A stretch of DNA of 64,000 bases from Arthrobacter oryzae (GTDB lineage: Bacteria > Actinomycetota > Actinomycetes > Actinomycetales > Micrococcaceae), in the NCBI RefSeq assembly GCF_030718995.1, contig NZ_CP132204.1, positions 1,054,001 to 1,118,000 on the forward strand, written 5' to 3'. Shown one piece after another: positions 35,174-44,343 of this stretch. Under the pieces are notes generated by a model, which saw only the letters and a list, made by a program, of their open reading frames with translations, searched no databases and was not told the DNA's origin. Made by a program: the position numbers and the translations under genes. The stretch's first letter is position 1; each line of letters begins with the position of its first letter.

Positions 35174-36454
35174 TCACCTGCCCAGCCGTGCCAGCTCCTC
35201 TCCCATGGCCTGGGCAAACACGTCACCTTGCACATTCGACGCGTCGAAGTGGATGCCGCAGCACAGGCTGCCCGCGTATGAGACAGCCGCGACACCGAGC
35301 CGCACGTTGCCAGCGAGCACCGCAACCGGCCAGAGCGCAATGACCGGAGCACCCGCGATGAGAAAAGTGCCTTCCGGACCCGGCACGTTGGTGACGAAAC
35401 CGCCAACGAGATGCTGCCGCCGGGCGAGGCGGTCCATGATGCGCGCGCCGATCGGGCCACGCATGAACTCCAGGGTGCCCTGGTCCCTCGCCAGCGGCTT
35501 CTCCTCACGGGTCTGGGCGGCGATGAGCCGCAGGCGCTCATCGGGGTCTGGCTCGCCGAGCGGCAGCCGCACAAGCATGACTCCCACCTGGTTTCCTGCC
35601 GTCCCGCGGCGCCGCAACGCCACCGGCTCCGACACCGGCAGCCAAGCGGGAACTGGTTCACCGGCAGCAATCAAGGCTGCGCGGAAGCCTGCCGCCGCTG
35701 CGCCGAGCAGGGCATCGTTTACGGTGGCACCCTGCGGACGCACCGTCGCCTCGAGGGCTTCGATTTCCGCACGCAGAAACGCCACGCCGTGGTTCGCGCT
35801 GCGCTCCCCGAGCAGCACGGTGCCGCCCACGGCATGGCCCCACAAGGTCTTGCGTATGCGGCGCAGGCCGATCCCGAGCCGAAGCAGCGTGCGGCGTGGA
35901 TCGTCCCGCGGACGGTATCGCCGTGCCTCCGCCAGCCCGTGTGTCTGCGGCTCGTTTCCCGCCGTCTCCCCCGGTTCACCCGGATCAAAGAGCTGCTGGA
36001 CAATCACTGCTGCCGTCATGCCGTCCGCCACCGCGTGATGAATGCGCAACACGACACCGGGTCCCCTGGCCGTGGCGCCCGGTACCACCAGGATCTCCCA
36101 TAACGGACGGTCCGCTGCCAGCGGTTGGCCCATGAGCTCGGCGCATCTGTTCTGAAGTCCGGCAAGACCGTCGACGGGCTCGACGAGGCGGACGTGATGC
36201 TCGACGTCGGGTATGGATTCGATCCAGTGATGCCGGCGGCCCACCCGGGCTGCTCTTTTGCGGAGCGCCGGCAACTCCGCAATCCGCTCGCGGAGGATTG
36301 CCCGCAGCCGTGCCATGTCCGGGGTGCCGTCCGGAGCCAGGAAGCCGCCCGGCCCGAGCAGGCCAGCGACAAGGAACACGTTGACCTGGCCGACGTGGTC
36401 GAGCACCAGGTTCGCCTCATCAGCAGGGGCCAGCTTTTGCGTCGCCGGGTGCAT
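35174..36454 (-). CDS. Wax ester synthase/diacylglycerol acyltransferase family protein
   Basis: 426 residues from ATG 36454. The acyltransferase motif HHAVADG is at residues 139-145; PLWEILVVPG before it and the C-terminal GGFVTNVPGPEGTF and the later NVRLGVAAVSYAG are typical of WS/DGAT enzymes. These make triacylglycerol or wax esters from acyl-CoA, as storage lipid in actinobacteria. It is monocistronic and convergent with the bet operon. Confidence 0.85.
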   Translation of the reverse strand: MHPATQKLAPADEANLVLDHVGQVNVFLVAGLLGPGGFLAPDGTPDMARLRAILRERIAELPALRKRAARVGRRHHWIESIPDVEHHVRLVEPVDGLAGLQNRCAELMGQPLAADRPLWEILVVPGATARGPGVVLRIHHAVADGMTAAVIVQQLFDPGEPGETAGNEPQTHGLAEARRYRPRDDPRRTLLRLGIGLRRIRKTLWGHAVGGTVLLGERSANHGVAFLRAEIEALEATVRPQGATVNDALLGAAAAGFRAALIAAGEPVPAWLPVSEPVALRRRGTAGNQVGVMLVRLPLGEPDPDERLRLIAAQTREEKPLARDQGTLEFMRGPIGARIMDRLARRQHLVGGFVTNVPGPEGTFLIAGAPVIALWPVAVLAGNVRLGVAAVSYAGSLCCGIHFDASNVQGDVFAQAMGEELARLGR

Positions 36455-36566
36455 GCTTCGACAGTAACCGTGAATCAGCCTGCGTGTCAGTCGGATTTGT
36501 TGAAGCCGCACGTCACATAACGCGACGGCATCCGGATCCGGACAGGCAACGCCCTACCCTTAACAC

Positions 36567-37133
36567 GTGACTTTGACTAAGATGCGCACCGCCGCCGCGA
36601 GCTCCCTCGCCGCCGCAGGTCTCCTGCTTTCCCTCGCCGCCTGTTCCTCACCGGCCGCCACCCAGCCCACCACCTCTGCCCCGGCATCCACGGCAGCGGC
36701 TTCTTCCAGTGCCGCACCCAGCGCCTCCGGGCCCTGCGACGGCGTGAAGGTCATCGTCGATTCCGGCGCCCTGAAGCAGGCTGCCGCCGACACCTCCGTG
36801 TGTGTGCCCGTGGACGAGCCCACCGTCGCTTCCAAGGTGCTGGACGAGGCCAACATCAAGACCGAGGGCACCACCGAATACCCCAACGAACTCGTATGCC
36901 GTGTCAACGGTGTGCCCGCCGCGGACTTCGACATCACCCACAAGGGCGGCACGTACCGGGAAGAATGCGGCAAGATGCCGGCCGCCTTTGCCTACTGGGC
37001 CCTCTGGGTGAAGCCGGCCTCCGGTGACTGGGCCTACGCCCAGGAAGGCCTCGCCACCCTGAAGGTGAGCCCCGGCGAGAGCCTTGAACTGCTCTTCACG
37101 GTCGACGGCGAACCGGCCGCCCCCGCGGCATGA
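36567..37133 (+). CDS. DUF4430 (transcobalamin-like) lipoprotein
   Basis: 188 residues from GTG 36567 (ATG 36582 is an alternative). The signal peptide ends with lipobox LSLAAC, then a Ser/Ala/Thr-rich linker, then a beta-rich domain with VKVIVDSG, the Asn-Gly loop VCRVNGVPAADF and YWALWVKPASGDW, the layout of DUF4430, which is related to the C-terminal domain of transcobalamin. It overlaps the ECF transporter gene by 4 bases, so it is likely an extracytoplasmic vitamin-binding partner. A TACCCT box 7 bases before the GTG suggests a leaderless start. Confidence 0.78.
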   Translation: MTLTKMRTAAASSLAAAGLLLSLAACSSPAATQPTTSAPASTAAASSSAAPSASGPCDGVKVIVDSGALKQAAADTSVCVPVDEPTVASKVLDEANIKTEGTTEYPNELVCRVNGVPAADFDITHKGGTYREECGKMPAAFAYWALWVKPASGDWAYAQEGLATLKVSPGESLELLFTVDGEPAAPAA

Positions 37134-39994
37134 CCTTCCGACCCGCGCCGTTACGAGCCGCGGCGGCTCTCGCCGTCGTCTTCATCGCGGCGCGGGTCAT
37201 CTACCGCGTCCTTTTCAACGGGACGGGCATTGGCGAACCGGTCCTGCTCGACCTGCCGGCGATCCGGCTGTCCGCCCCCTACTCCCATGTGGTCCTCCTC
37301 GGCCCGGTCACGGGACCCGGTCTGTGGGCGGCCGTCCTGTCCGCCCTGCCGATTGCCGGGATGTTCCTTGGCTTCGGCCTGCTCAACGCCTGGGTGGACG
37401 TGGCCCGCGGCTTCGTGCACCTGGCCCGCCGCGGCCCCATGCAGGGCGTTGCCCGGATGCTTGTGGTGGCCTGGGCGGCGCTCCCGGCACTTGCCGACGC
37501 CGTGACCTCCGTGCGCCTGGCGTTCCGGTTGCGGGGCGAAAAGTTTGGACCCCGTGCCCTGGTGCCCGTGCTCGAGCGCACCCTCGAGCACGCTGGCCGG
37601 GTTGCCGCGGCCCTGGAGCTGCGCGGCTTCGGGAGCCGGGCAGCACAGCCGCCCGGCCGGGGTACCGAAGCACCGGTCCTCGTCCGGGACGCAGAATTCC
37701 GCATCGGCGACGCACTGGTGCGCGTGGCGGACTTCGCGCCGTCGAGCGGGTCAATTGCGGTGATTACCGGGCCAACGGGCTCCGGAAAGTCCACCATCCT
37801 GCGGGGCGTCGCCGGCCTCCTCTCGCACGTTGACGGCGGAGAAGTCTCCGGCACCCTGCGCGTCGCCGGAACGGACCGCGCCGCCACGCCGCCGCGCGAT
37901 ACCGCCCGTCTCATCGGCGTCGTCCTGCAGAATCCCCGCGCCGCGTTCGCCACCACCCGGGTCCGGGACGAAATCGCCCTTGCCCTTGAGCTGCGCGGCA
38001 TCGCCTCCGGGACCGCCAAGGCGCGGGTGCTGGAGGTCGCGGAGAGCATCGGGGTGTCGGCGCTCTTGGACCGGAATATCAGCACCCTCTCTGCGGGTGA
38101 GGCAACGCTCGTGGCCATCGCCGCAGCCGTGGTGGAACAACCGGCACTCCTCCTGGTTGATGAGCCCCTCGCAGACCTTGACACCGCAGCCCGCGGGCAC
38201 GTCATCGCCGTCCTCAGCGCCCTTGCCCGCGAAGCAGGTGTCTGCGTCATCGTGGCAGAGCACCGGGCGGAGCAGCTGGTACCCGTTGCCGATTCGTGGT
38301 GGACCATCGACGACGGCGCCCTGGTGCCCGGTGTTGCACCGTCGCCGTCGCCCGCTGCCGTTCTCCGCCCGACGCCGGCACAGCCGGCCGGGCACGCGCC
38401 CGTACTGACCGCGGCAAAGCTTGCGGTGCACCGCAAGGGCACGCCGCTGGTGCGCGAGGCGTCCCTGACCCTGCACCGTGGTGAAGTTGTGGCCCTAGTG
38501 GGGCCGAACGGGGCCGGGAAGTCGTCCCTCCTGGTGGCGCTCGCCCTCAGTGAGGGAACGGGCGGTGAAGGACCGGTCGACGGCGGAACGGTCGACGGCG
38601 GCCGCATCGCCTTGGTCCCGGACGCCTCGGACGACCTCTTCACGAGGGATACCGTCGCAGCGGAGCTCCGCGCGGCCGAGCGGCGTCAGGCGCGCGCGGC
38701 CCGTAAGTCAGGCCGGGGCGGCGGCCAGCTTCCCCCACGGTCTGCGGAGTCGCACCTCGCCCGGTTGCGGGGGGACGTCCGGATTCCCATTGGGCACGAG
38801 CATCCCCGGGACCTCTCTGCAGGCGAGCGCAGGATCCTTGCCATCGCGCTTCAAACCATGGACGATCCCCAGGTGCTCCTCATCGACGAGCCCACCCGCG
38901 GACTCGATCCTGCGGCCCGCGCGGCAGTTTCTGCGGCGCTGCGGGCCGCAGCGAACTCCGGCGCGGCGGTCCTGATCGCCACGCACGACCACGATTTTGC
39001 CCACGGCCTCGGCGCCCGGATCCTCCCGATGCGTGACGGCGTCGCACCCTCTTCGCTGACAGAAGCCGTCCCGGCTGAAGCAGCCCCCACTGCTGTCCCA
39101 GCAGCACAACGCATGGCAGCACCACGGTTCACCGACCGCGGAACAGACATTCCAGCCGCGAAAACATCCCGCCGCGTCCGGATGCCGCGGGGCGTCGAGC
39201 TCGCAGTTCTCGCCGCCGCGAACCTCGTGGCCCTCGCGGCCTTCTGCTGGCCGCTGCTGGCGGCGGCCTTCCCGGAGGACGCCGCCGCGGCCCTCCCCTA
39301 CGCGGCGCTGGCCATTGCGCCGCTCGCCGTGGTGGCCATTGTGGTGTCCCTCGACGGCTCGGTCAGCTCCGCCCACACGGTGGCGTTGCTCGGCGTCCTG
39401 GCCGCCGTCGGTTCGGCGGTGCGGGTGGCGAGCACCGGCGTCGGGGGCGTGGAGGCGGTCTTTATCCTGCTGATCCTGGCGGGCCGGGCCTTCGGACCCC
39501 GTTTCGGCATGCTCCTGGGCGCCGCCACCATCGCCGTTTCCAGCGCCTTGTGGGGCGGGATCGGGCCCTGGACACCGTTCCAGATCTTCGCCTGTGCGTG
39601 GGTGGGCGCGGGGGCGGGCCTGCTCCCCCGCCGCGTGCGCGGCCGGGCCGAACTGTGGATGCTGTGCGGCTACGGCGCCGTGGCGTCCTACCTGTTCGGC
39701 CTGCTGACCAACCTGTGGTTCTGGCCCTTCGCGGTGGGTGCCGGCACGGGCATCTCCTACGTGCCCGGCGCGCCGCTGGCCACCAACCTGAGCAGCTTCC
39801 TGCTCTACTCGCTGGTGACGTCGACGGCGGGCTGGGACACCCTGCGTGCCGTCACCACCATCATCGGAATCGTTGTGGTGGGGCGGGCCATCCTCGCCGC
39901 GTTCCGGCGGGTAAAACCGGTATACAACGACGGCGGGCAGGCCACCAAGGCCCAACCCGCCGTCGTACCTGACCTGGAGGAGATCAGGCGTTAG
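37130..39994 (+). CDS. Single-chain ECF vitamin transporter (EcfT-EcfA-EcfA'-EcfS fusion), probable cobalamin importer
   Basis: 954 residues uniting four ECF subunits. Residues 1-170 are the EcfT (CbiQ-like) scaffold with both coupling motifs, AFRLRGEK and AALELRGFG. Residues 185-400 are ABC 1: Walker A GPTGSGKST (214-222), Q-loop VVLQNP, signature LSAGE, Walker B LLLVDEP. Residues 425-640 are ABC 2: GPNGAGKSS (458-466), signature LSAGE (563-567), VLLIDEP, switch THDHD. Its Q-loop position reads LVPDASDDLF, without the expected Gln. From 690 on, about six helices form the S component (FQIFACAWVGAGAGLLP). The DUF4430 lipoprotein upstream and metH downstream point to vitamin B12. Confidence 0.85.
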   Translation: MTFRPAPLRAAAALAVVFIAARVIYRVLFNGTGIGEPVLLDLPAIRLSAPYSHVVLLGPVTGPGLWAAVLSALPIAGMFLGFGLLNAWVDVARGFVHLARRGPMQGVARMLVVAWAALPALADAVTSVRLAFRLRGEKFGPRALVPVLERTLEHAGRVAAALELRGFGSRAAQPPGRGTEAPVLVRDAEFRIGDALVRVADFAPSSGSIAVITGPTGSGKSTILRGVAGLLSHVDGGEVSGTLRVAGTDRAATPPRDTARLIGVVLQNPRAAFATTRVRDEIALALELRGIASGTAKARVLEVAESIGVSALLDRNISTLSAGEATLVAIAAAVVEQPALLLVDEPLADLDTAARGHVIAVLSALAREAGVCVIVAEHRAEQLVPVADSWWTIDDGALVPGVAPSPSPAAVLRPTPAQPAGHAPVLTAAKLAVHRKGTPLVREASLTLHRGEVVALVGPNGAGKSSLLVALALSEGTGGEGPVDGGTVDGGRIALVPDASDDLFTRDTVAAELRAAERRQARAARKSGRGGGQLPPRSAESHLARLRGDVRIPIGHEHPRDLSAGERRILAIALQTMDDPQVLLIDEPTRGLDPAARAAVSAALRAAANSGAAVLIATHDHDFAHGLGARILPMRDGVAPSSLTEAVPAEAAPTAVPAAQRMAAPRFTDRGTDIPAAKTSRRVRMPRGVELAVLAAANLVALAAFCWPLLAAAFPEDAAAALPYAALAIAPLAVVAIVVSLDGSVSSAHTVALLGVLAAVGSAVRVASTGVGGVEAVFILLILAGRAFGPRFGMLLGAATIAVSSALWGGIGPWTPFQIFACAWVGAGAGLLPRRVRGRAELWMLCGYGAVASYLFGLLTNLWFWPFAVGAGTGISYVPGAPLATNLSSFLLYSLVTSTAGWDTLRAVTTIIGIVVVGRAILAAFRRVKPVYNDGGQATKAQPAVVPDLEEIRR
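39927..39966 (-). repeat. Dispersed hairpin repeat, diverged copy inside the ECF gene end
   Basis: ACGACGGCGGG (39927-39937) and CCCGCCGTCGT (39956-39966) form the arms, with a longer 18-base loop. It encodes residues near the C-terminus of the ECF protein, and lies 17 bases beyond the stop of the convergent 50-residue gene, so it could terminate the metH transcript. Confidence 0.55.
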
Positions 39995-40136
39995 TTTTCC
40001 GCTTGAACCAGCCCCACACGGCCGTGGCCACGAACAGGATCAGGCCGATGAATGCCAGCCACAGCAGGCCCTTCACCACGAAGCCGAGGATCGACAGGGC
40101 AAGCCAGATAATAAGCAGTGTGATGATAATTCCCAT
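39984..40136 (-). CDS. Small hydrophobic membrane protein (50 aa)
   Basis: 50 codons from ATG 40136. The product starts MGIIITLLIIWLALSILGFV, has a second hydrophobic stretch (LLWLAFIGLILFVATAVWGW) and ends in basic FKRKTNA, a two-helix hairpin with an inside-positive tail. It begins 21 bases after the metH stop and overlaps the convergent ECF gene by 11 bases. Similar short hydrophobic proteins occur in actinobacteria; the function is unknown. Confidence 0.65.
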   Translation of the reverse strand: MGIIITLLIIWLALSILGFVVKGLLWLAFIGLILFVATAVWGWFKRKTNA

Positions 40137-40157
40137 GAGGGAAGCTTAGGCCCTAAC

Positions 40158-43100
40158 TCACACCTTGAAGTACTTCGCCTCCGGGTGGTGGAACACGAAT
40201 GCGTCGGTGGACTGTTCGGGGTGCAGCATCAGCTCATCGCTGAGGATCACGCCCATCCGCTCGGGACGCAGCAGCTCCGTCACCTTGCGGCGGTCCTCCA
40301 TGTCGGGGCACGCGGGGTAGCCGAGCGAGAACCGGGCACCGCGGTAATCGAGCTTGAAGTACCCTGCCTTGTCCTTGGGCTCCTCGTCCGCGAAGCCCAG
40401 CTCGGAGCGGATGCGCGCGTGCCAGAATTCCGCCAGTGCCTCGGTGAGCTGCATGACCAGGCCGTTGAGCTCGTAGTAGTCGCGGTAGTGGTTCCCCTTG
40501 AACAGCTCGGACGTGACCTCGTCGATCTTCGAGCCGGCGGTGACCAGCTGCACCGGCAGCACGTCCACCTGCCCCGATTCGCGCGAACGTACGAAGTCGG
40601 CGAGGCACAGGTGCCGGTCCCGGCGCTGGCGCGGGAAGTCGAAACGCAGCCGCTCGGTGCCGATCGGACCGCCTGAACCGCCGTCGGGGGCGAGCAGTCC
40701 CGCAGTGCCGAGCACGCCGTCGTGATCCTCCCCGTGGTGCAGCACAACCACCTGTTCCCCCTCGGAGACCACCGGGAAGTAGCCGTACGCGACGGACGCG
40801 TCCAGCATTCCCTCGGCGAGGATGCGGTCCAGCCAGTACCGCAGGCGCGGCCGACCCTCGAGTTCCACCAGTTCCTCGTAGGAGGCGCCGTCATCGCCGC
40901 GGCCGGGCTTGAGGCCCCACTGCCCCATGAACGTGGCGCGCTCGTCGAGCAGGGCCGCGTAGTCGTGGAGTGCCACGCCGCGCACAATGCGCGTGCCCCA
41001 GAACGGCGGCGCAGGCACGTGGTTGTCGGCGGCCACGTCGGATCGGCCGGGCATGGCCTCCGGTTCGGTCACCGTGAACTTCGGGCCGCCCTTGTGGATC
41101 CGCTTCTTCAGCGGCGGAAGGCCGACGGCGTCCGGGTCGGCGCCGCGGGCCACCGCCACCAGCGGTTCCATCAGTGCCAGGCCCTCGAAGGCGTCCTTGG
41201 CGTACCGGACGGTGCCTTCAAACTGTTCCGCCAGGTCCTGTTCCACGTAGGCGCGGGTCAGGGCTGCGCCGCCGAGGATGATGGGCCACTTCTTCGCGAG
41301 GCCCCGGGACTGCAGTTCGGCGAGGTTTTCCTTCATGACCACGGTGGACTTCACCAGTAGCCCGGACATGCCGATGACGTCGGCGTCGTGCTCCTCGGCT
41401 GCGGCCATGATCTCGGCGATGCCCTGCTTGATGCCGATGTTGATCACTTTGTAGCCGTTGTTGGTGAGGATGATGTCCACCAGGTTCTTGCCGATGTCGT
41501 GCACATCGCCGCGCACAGTGGCGATCACCATGGTGCCCTTGCCCGACGCGTCCGACTTCTCCATGTGCGGTTCGAGCAGGGCCACCGCGTTCTTCATGAC
41601 CTCGGCGGACTGCAGCACGAACGGCAGCTGCATCTCGCCGGCGCCGAAGCGCTCACCCACAACCTTCATGCCTTCGAGCAGCTGGTCGTTGATGATGGCC
41701 AGCGGTGACATGCCTTCGCTGCGGGCAAGGTCCAGGTCAGCTTCGAGGCCCTTGCCTTCGCCGTCGATGATGCGCCGCTGCAGGCGTTCGCCGGTGGGCA
41801 GGGCGGCGAGTTCCGCCGCGCGCTGGTCCTTGAGCGCTGCGGTGTCGACGCCGGCGAACAGGTCCAGCATGATGGCCAGGGGATCGTACGTGACGTTGCC
41901 GTCGGCATCGTATTCGCGGCGGTCATAAACGAGGTCCAGGGCCACTTTGCGCTGTTCCTCCGGCAAGGAGGCGAGCGGCACGATCTTGGCGGCGTCGATG
42001 ATGCCGCTGGACAGGCCGGCCTGGACGGCTTCGTGCAGGAACACGGAGTTCAGCACCACGCGCGCTGCCGGGTTGAGGCCGAAGGAGACGTTGGAGACGC
42101 CGAGGGTGGTGTTGATGCCGGGGTACTTGGTGGTGATCTGGCGGATGGCCTCGATGGTTTCGATGCCGTCGCGGCGGGTCTCTTCCTGGCCGGTGGCGAC
42201 GGGGAAGGTCAGGGCGTCCACGATGATGTCCTCGACGCGCATGCCCCATTCGCCCACCAGGGCGTCGACGAGGCGGGAGGCGATGGCCACCTTGCCTTCA
42301 GTGGTGCGGGCCTGGCCCTGTTCGTCGATGGTCAGGGCGATCACGGCGGTGCCGTGTTCCTTCACCAGCGGCATAATGCGCGCGAAGCGGCTGTTCGGGC
42401 CGTCGCCGTCCTCGTAGTTGACGGAGTTGACCACCGGGCGGCCGCCGATGAGTTCGAGGCCGGCCTGCAGCACGGGCGGTTCGGTGGAGTCGATGACCAG
42501 CGGGAGGGTGGAGGCCGACGCGAAACGCGACACGATCTCCTTGATGTCGGCCACGCCGTCGCGCCCTACATAGTCGATGCAGACATCGAGCAGGTGCGCG
42601 CCAACGCGGACCTGTTCGCGGGCGATGTCCACACAGTCGTCCCAGCGCTCTTCCAGCATCGCCTGGCGGAACGCCTTCGAACCGTTCGCGTTGGTGCGCT
42701 CACCGATGGCGAGGTAGGCGGATTCCTGGTCGAACGGGACGTGGTGGTAGAGGGAAGCGATGCCTGCTTCGCGTTCGGTGGGGACGCGGGCGCCGTCGGT
42801 TCCCCTCCCACCGCCGGTGACGGTGGCGCTGGTGCGGAAGGGCTCAAGGCGTTCGACGACGGCGGCCATGTGTTCCGGCGTCGTACCGCAGCATCCGCCC
42901 ACGAGGCCCAGGCCGAATTCCCGGACGAACTGCTCGTGCGCGGTGGCGAGTTCGCTGGGTGACAGCGGATAGTGCGCGCCGTTGGGGCCAAGCACCGGGA
43001 GGCCGGCGTTGGGCATGCAGGCGATGGCCACGGAGGACTGCTTGGAGAGGTGGCGGAGGTGCTCGCTCATCTCGTCCGGCCCGGTGGCGCAGTTCAGGCC

Positions 43101-43808
43101 GATGGCGTCGACGCCGAGCGGCTCGAGCGCGGTGAGTGCGGCGCCGATCTCGGATCCCATGAGCATGGTTCCGGTGGTTTCGACGGTCACCTCGACGAAG
43201 ATGGGGAGCCGGATGCCGCGGGTCACGATGGCCTGTTTGCAGCCGTTGACCGCGGCCTTGGTCTGCAGGAGGTCCTGGCTGGTCTCGATGAGGAAGGCGT
43301 CCGCTCCCCCGTCGATGAGGCCCTCAGCCTGCAGGGCGAAGGTCTGCTTGAGGTAGTCGTAGCTGGTGTGGCCGAGGCTGGGGAGCTTGGTGCCGGGCCC
43401 CATCGAGCCGAGGACCCACCGCATGCGTCCGTCTGTTTTTTCTGCGGCTTCTGCGCGTTCGCGGGCGATCTCTGCACCCTTGCGAGCGAGTTCCTCGATC
43501 CGGTCGTCGATGCCGTAGTCCGAGAGGTTGGACCAGTTGGCACCGAAGGTGTTGGTTTCCACGGCGTCGATGCCGGTGGCGAAGTACGCGTCATGGATGT
43601 CCGCGAGGACATCCGGCCGCGTGTCATTGAGGATCTCGTTGCAGCCTTCCAGCCCCAGGAAGTCCTTCTCGAGCGAGAGTTCCCGGCCCTGCAGCATGGT
43701 GCCCATTGCCCCGTCGGCAATGACGACCCGGTGGTTCACCGCATCCAGCAGCGCCTGGGCGCGGACGGGACGGGGAACGGACTCAATATCAAGCGCAAAA
43801 CGAGGCAT
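40158..43808 (-). CDS. metH: Cobalamin-dependent methionine synthase
   Basis: 1216 residues with all four MetH modules. The homocysteine domain holds the zinc cysteines (GLNCATGP, GGCCGTTPEHM); the pterin domain shows IGERTNANGSKAF; the B12 domain has VRGDVHDIGKNLV with axial ligand His770; the C-terminal activation domain contains RPERMGVILSDELML. It transfers a methyl group from methyltetrahydrofolate to homocysteine through methylcobalamin. It is convergent with the predicted B12 transporter. No riboswitch was seen upstream. Confidence 0.95.
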   Translation of the reverse strand: MPRFALDIESVPRPVRAQALLDAVNHRVVIADGAMGTMLQGRELSLEKDFLGLEGCNEILNDTRPDVLADIHDAYFATGIDAVETNTFGANWSNLSDYGIDDRIEELARKGAEIARERAEAAEKTDGRMRWVLGSMGPGTKLPSLGHTSYDYLKQTFALQAEGLIDGGADAFLIETSQDLLQTKAAVNGCKQAIVTRGIRLPIFVEVTVETTGTMLMGSEIGAALTALEPLGVDAIGLNCATGPDEMSEHLRHLSKQSSVAIACMPNAGLPVLGPNGAHYPLSPSELATAHEQFVREFGLGLVGGCCGTTPEHMAAVVERLEPFRTSATVTGGGRGTDGARVPTEREAGIASLYHHVPFDQESAYLAIGERTNANGSKAFRQAMLEERWDDCVDIAREQVRVGAHLLDVCIDYVGRDGVADIKEIVSRFASASTLPLVIDSTEPPVLQAGLELIGGRPVVNSVNYEDGDGPNSRFARIMPLVKEHGTAVIALTIDEQGQARTTEGKVAIASRLVDALVGEWGMRVEDIIVDALTFPVATGQEETRRDGIETIEAIRQITTKYPGINTTLGVSNVSFGLNPAARVVLNSVFLHEAVQAGLSSGIIDAAKIVPLASLPEEQRKVALDLVYDRREYDADGNVTYDPLAIMLDLFAGVDTAALKDQRAAELAALPTGERLQRRIIDGEGKGLEADLDLARSEGMSPLAIINDQLLEGMKVVGERFGAGEMQLPFVLQSAEVMKNAVALLEPHMEKSDASGKGTMVIATVRGDVHDIGKNLVDIILTNNGYKVINIGIKQGIAEIMAAAEEHDADVIGMSGLLVKSTVVMKENLAELQSRGLAKKWPIILGGAALTRAYVEQDLAEQFEGTVRYAKDAFEGLALMEPLVAVARGADPDAVGLPPLKKRIHKGGPKFTVTEPEAMPGRSDVAADNHVPAPPFWGTRIVRGVALHDYAALLDERATFMGQWGLKPGRGDDGASYEELVELEGRPRLRYWLDRILAEGMLDASVAYGYFPVVSEGEQVVVLHHGEDHDGVLGTAGLLAPDGGSGGPIGTERLRFDFPRQRRDRHLCLADFVRSRESGQVDVLPVQLVTAGSKIDEVTSELFKGNHYRDYYELNGLVMQLTEALAEFWHARIRSELGFADEEPKDKAGYFKLDYRGARFSLGYPACPDMEDRRKVTELLRPERMGVILSDELMLHPEQSTDAFVFHHPEAKYFKV

Positions 43809-44037
43809 CTAAACAGATTACGTGTGGGGGCGGGAACGTTGCGCTGTGTGTCCGTGTGCTACGACGGGGGGCCAGGGCTACCTTCTGAAAAGACGGAGCG
43901 GACGATTTACGGCCGGGTGGATCCTTCACAGACATGACTGCGCCGTGCGCCGCTTTGCGAGGGCGACTTGGAGGCACCGCCGCGCCACTCTAAGCTCTCG
44001 AAGAGGGCTTGATGCCCGCAGCCAAGGGGGAAACAGC

Positions 44038-44340
44038 ATGTCGACAGCAACGAGTGTGAAATACGAGACGAGGTCTGTGAAGACGGTTCGTGGCCTGGAG
44101 GCCAGGACTAGATCCAAGCTAGAGCAAGAGGGTTGGGAGTTCGTCTCCCATACCCAAGGGCCAATGCGATCGGAGCTTATCTTCCGACGCCCGAAACCAG
44201 CAACCCCGTGGAAACTGATCGGGATCGGTGGCGGTCTGCTCGCACTCCTTATCATCGGGCTCCCCCTCATTAATGCGCTCGGGGGCGGTGAAACTTCAAG
44301 CAACGGCGCCGAGGCCGTTCCGTCGCCAACTTCGTCTTAG
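44038..44340 (+). CDS. Membrane-anchor half of an interrupted gene (N-terminal part)
   Basis: 100 codons with AAGGGGG before the ATG. A cytoplasmic region of about 60 residues (YETRSVKTVRGLEARTRSKL, QEGWEFVSHTQGPMRSEL) leads to one membrane helix (LIGIGGGLLALLIIGLPLI) and a Ser/Thr/Pro linker (NGAEAVPSPTSS). It ends at TAG 44338-44340. The same frame continues three bases later with more linker and a folded domain, so this is most likely the first half of a longer protein cut by a nonsense codon. Confidence 0.65.
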   Translation: MSTATSVKYETRSVKTVRGLEARTRSKLEQEGWEFVSHTQGPMRSELIFRRPKPATPWKLIGIGGGLLALLIIGLPLINALGGGETSSNGAEAVPSPTSS

Positions 44341-44343
44341 GTT

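Noticed and set aside
36455..36566. Possible cobalamin riboswitch before the DUF4430 gene
   Set aside because: The gap is only 112 bases and no B12-box-like GCCACTG element was found; the metH leader also shows none.
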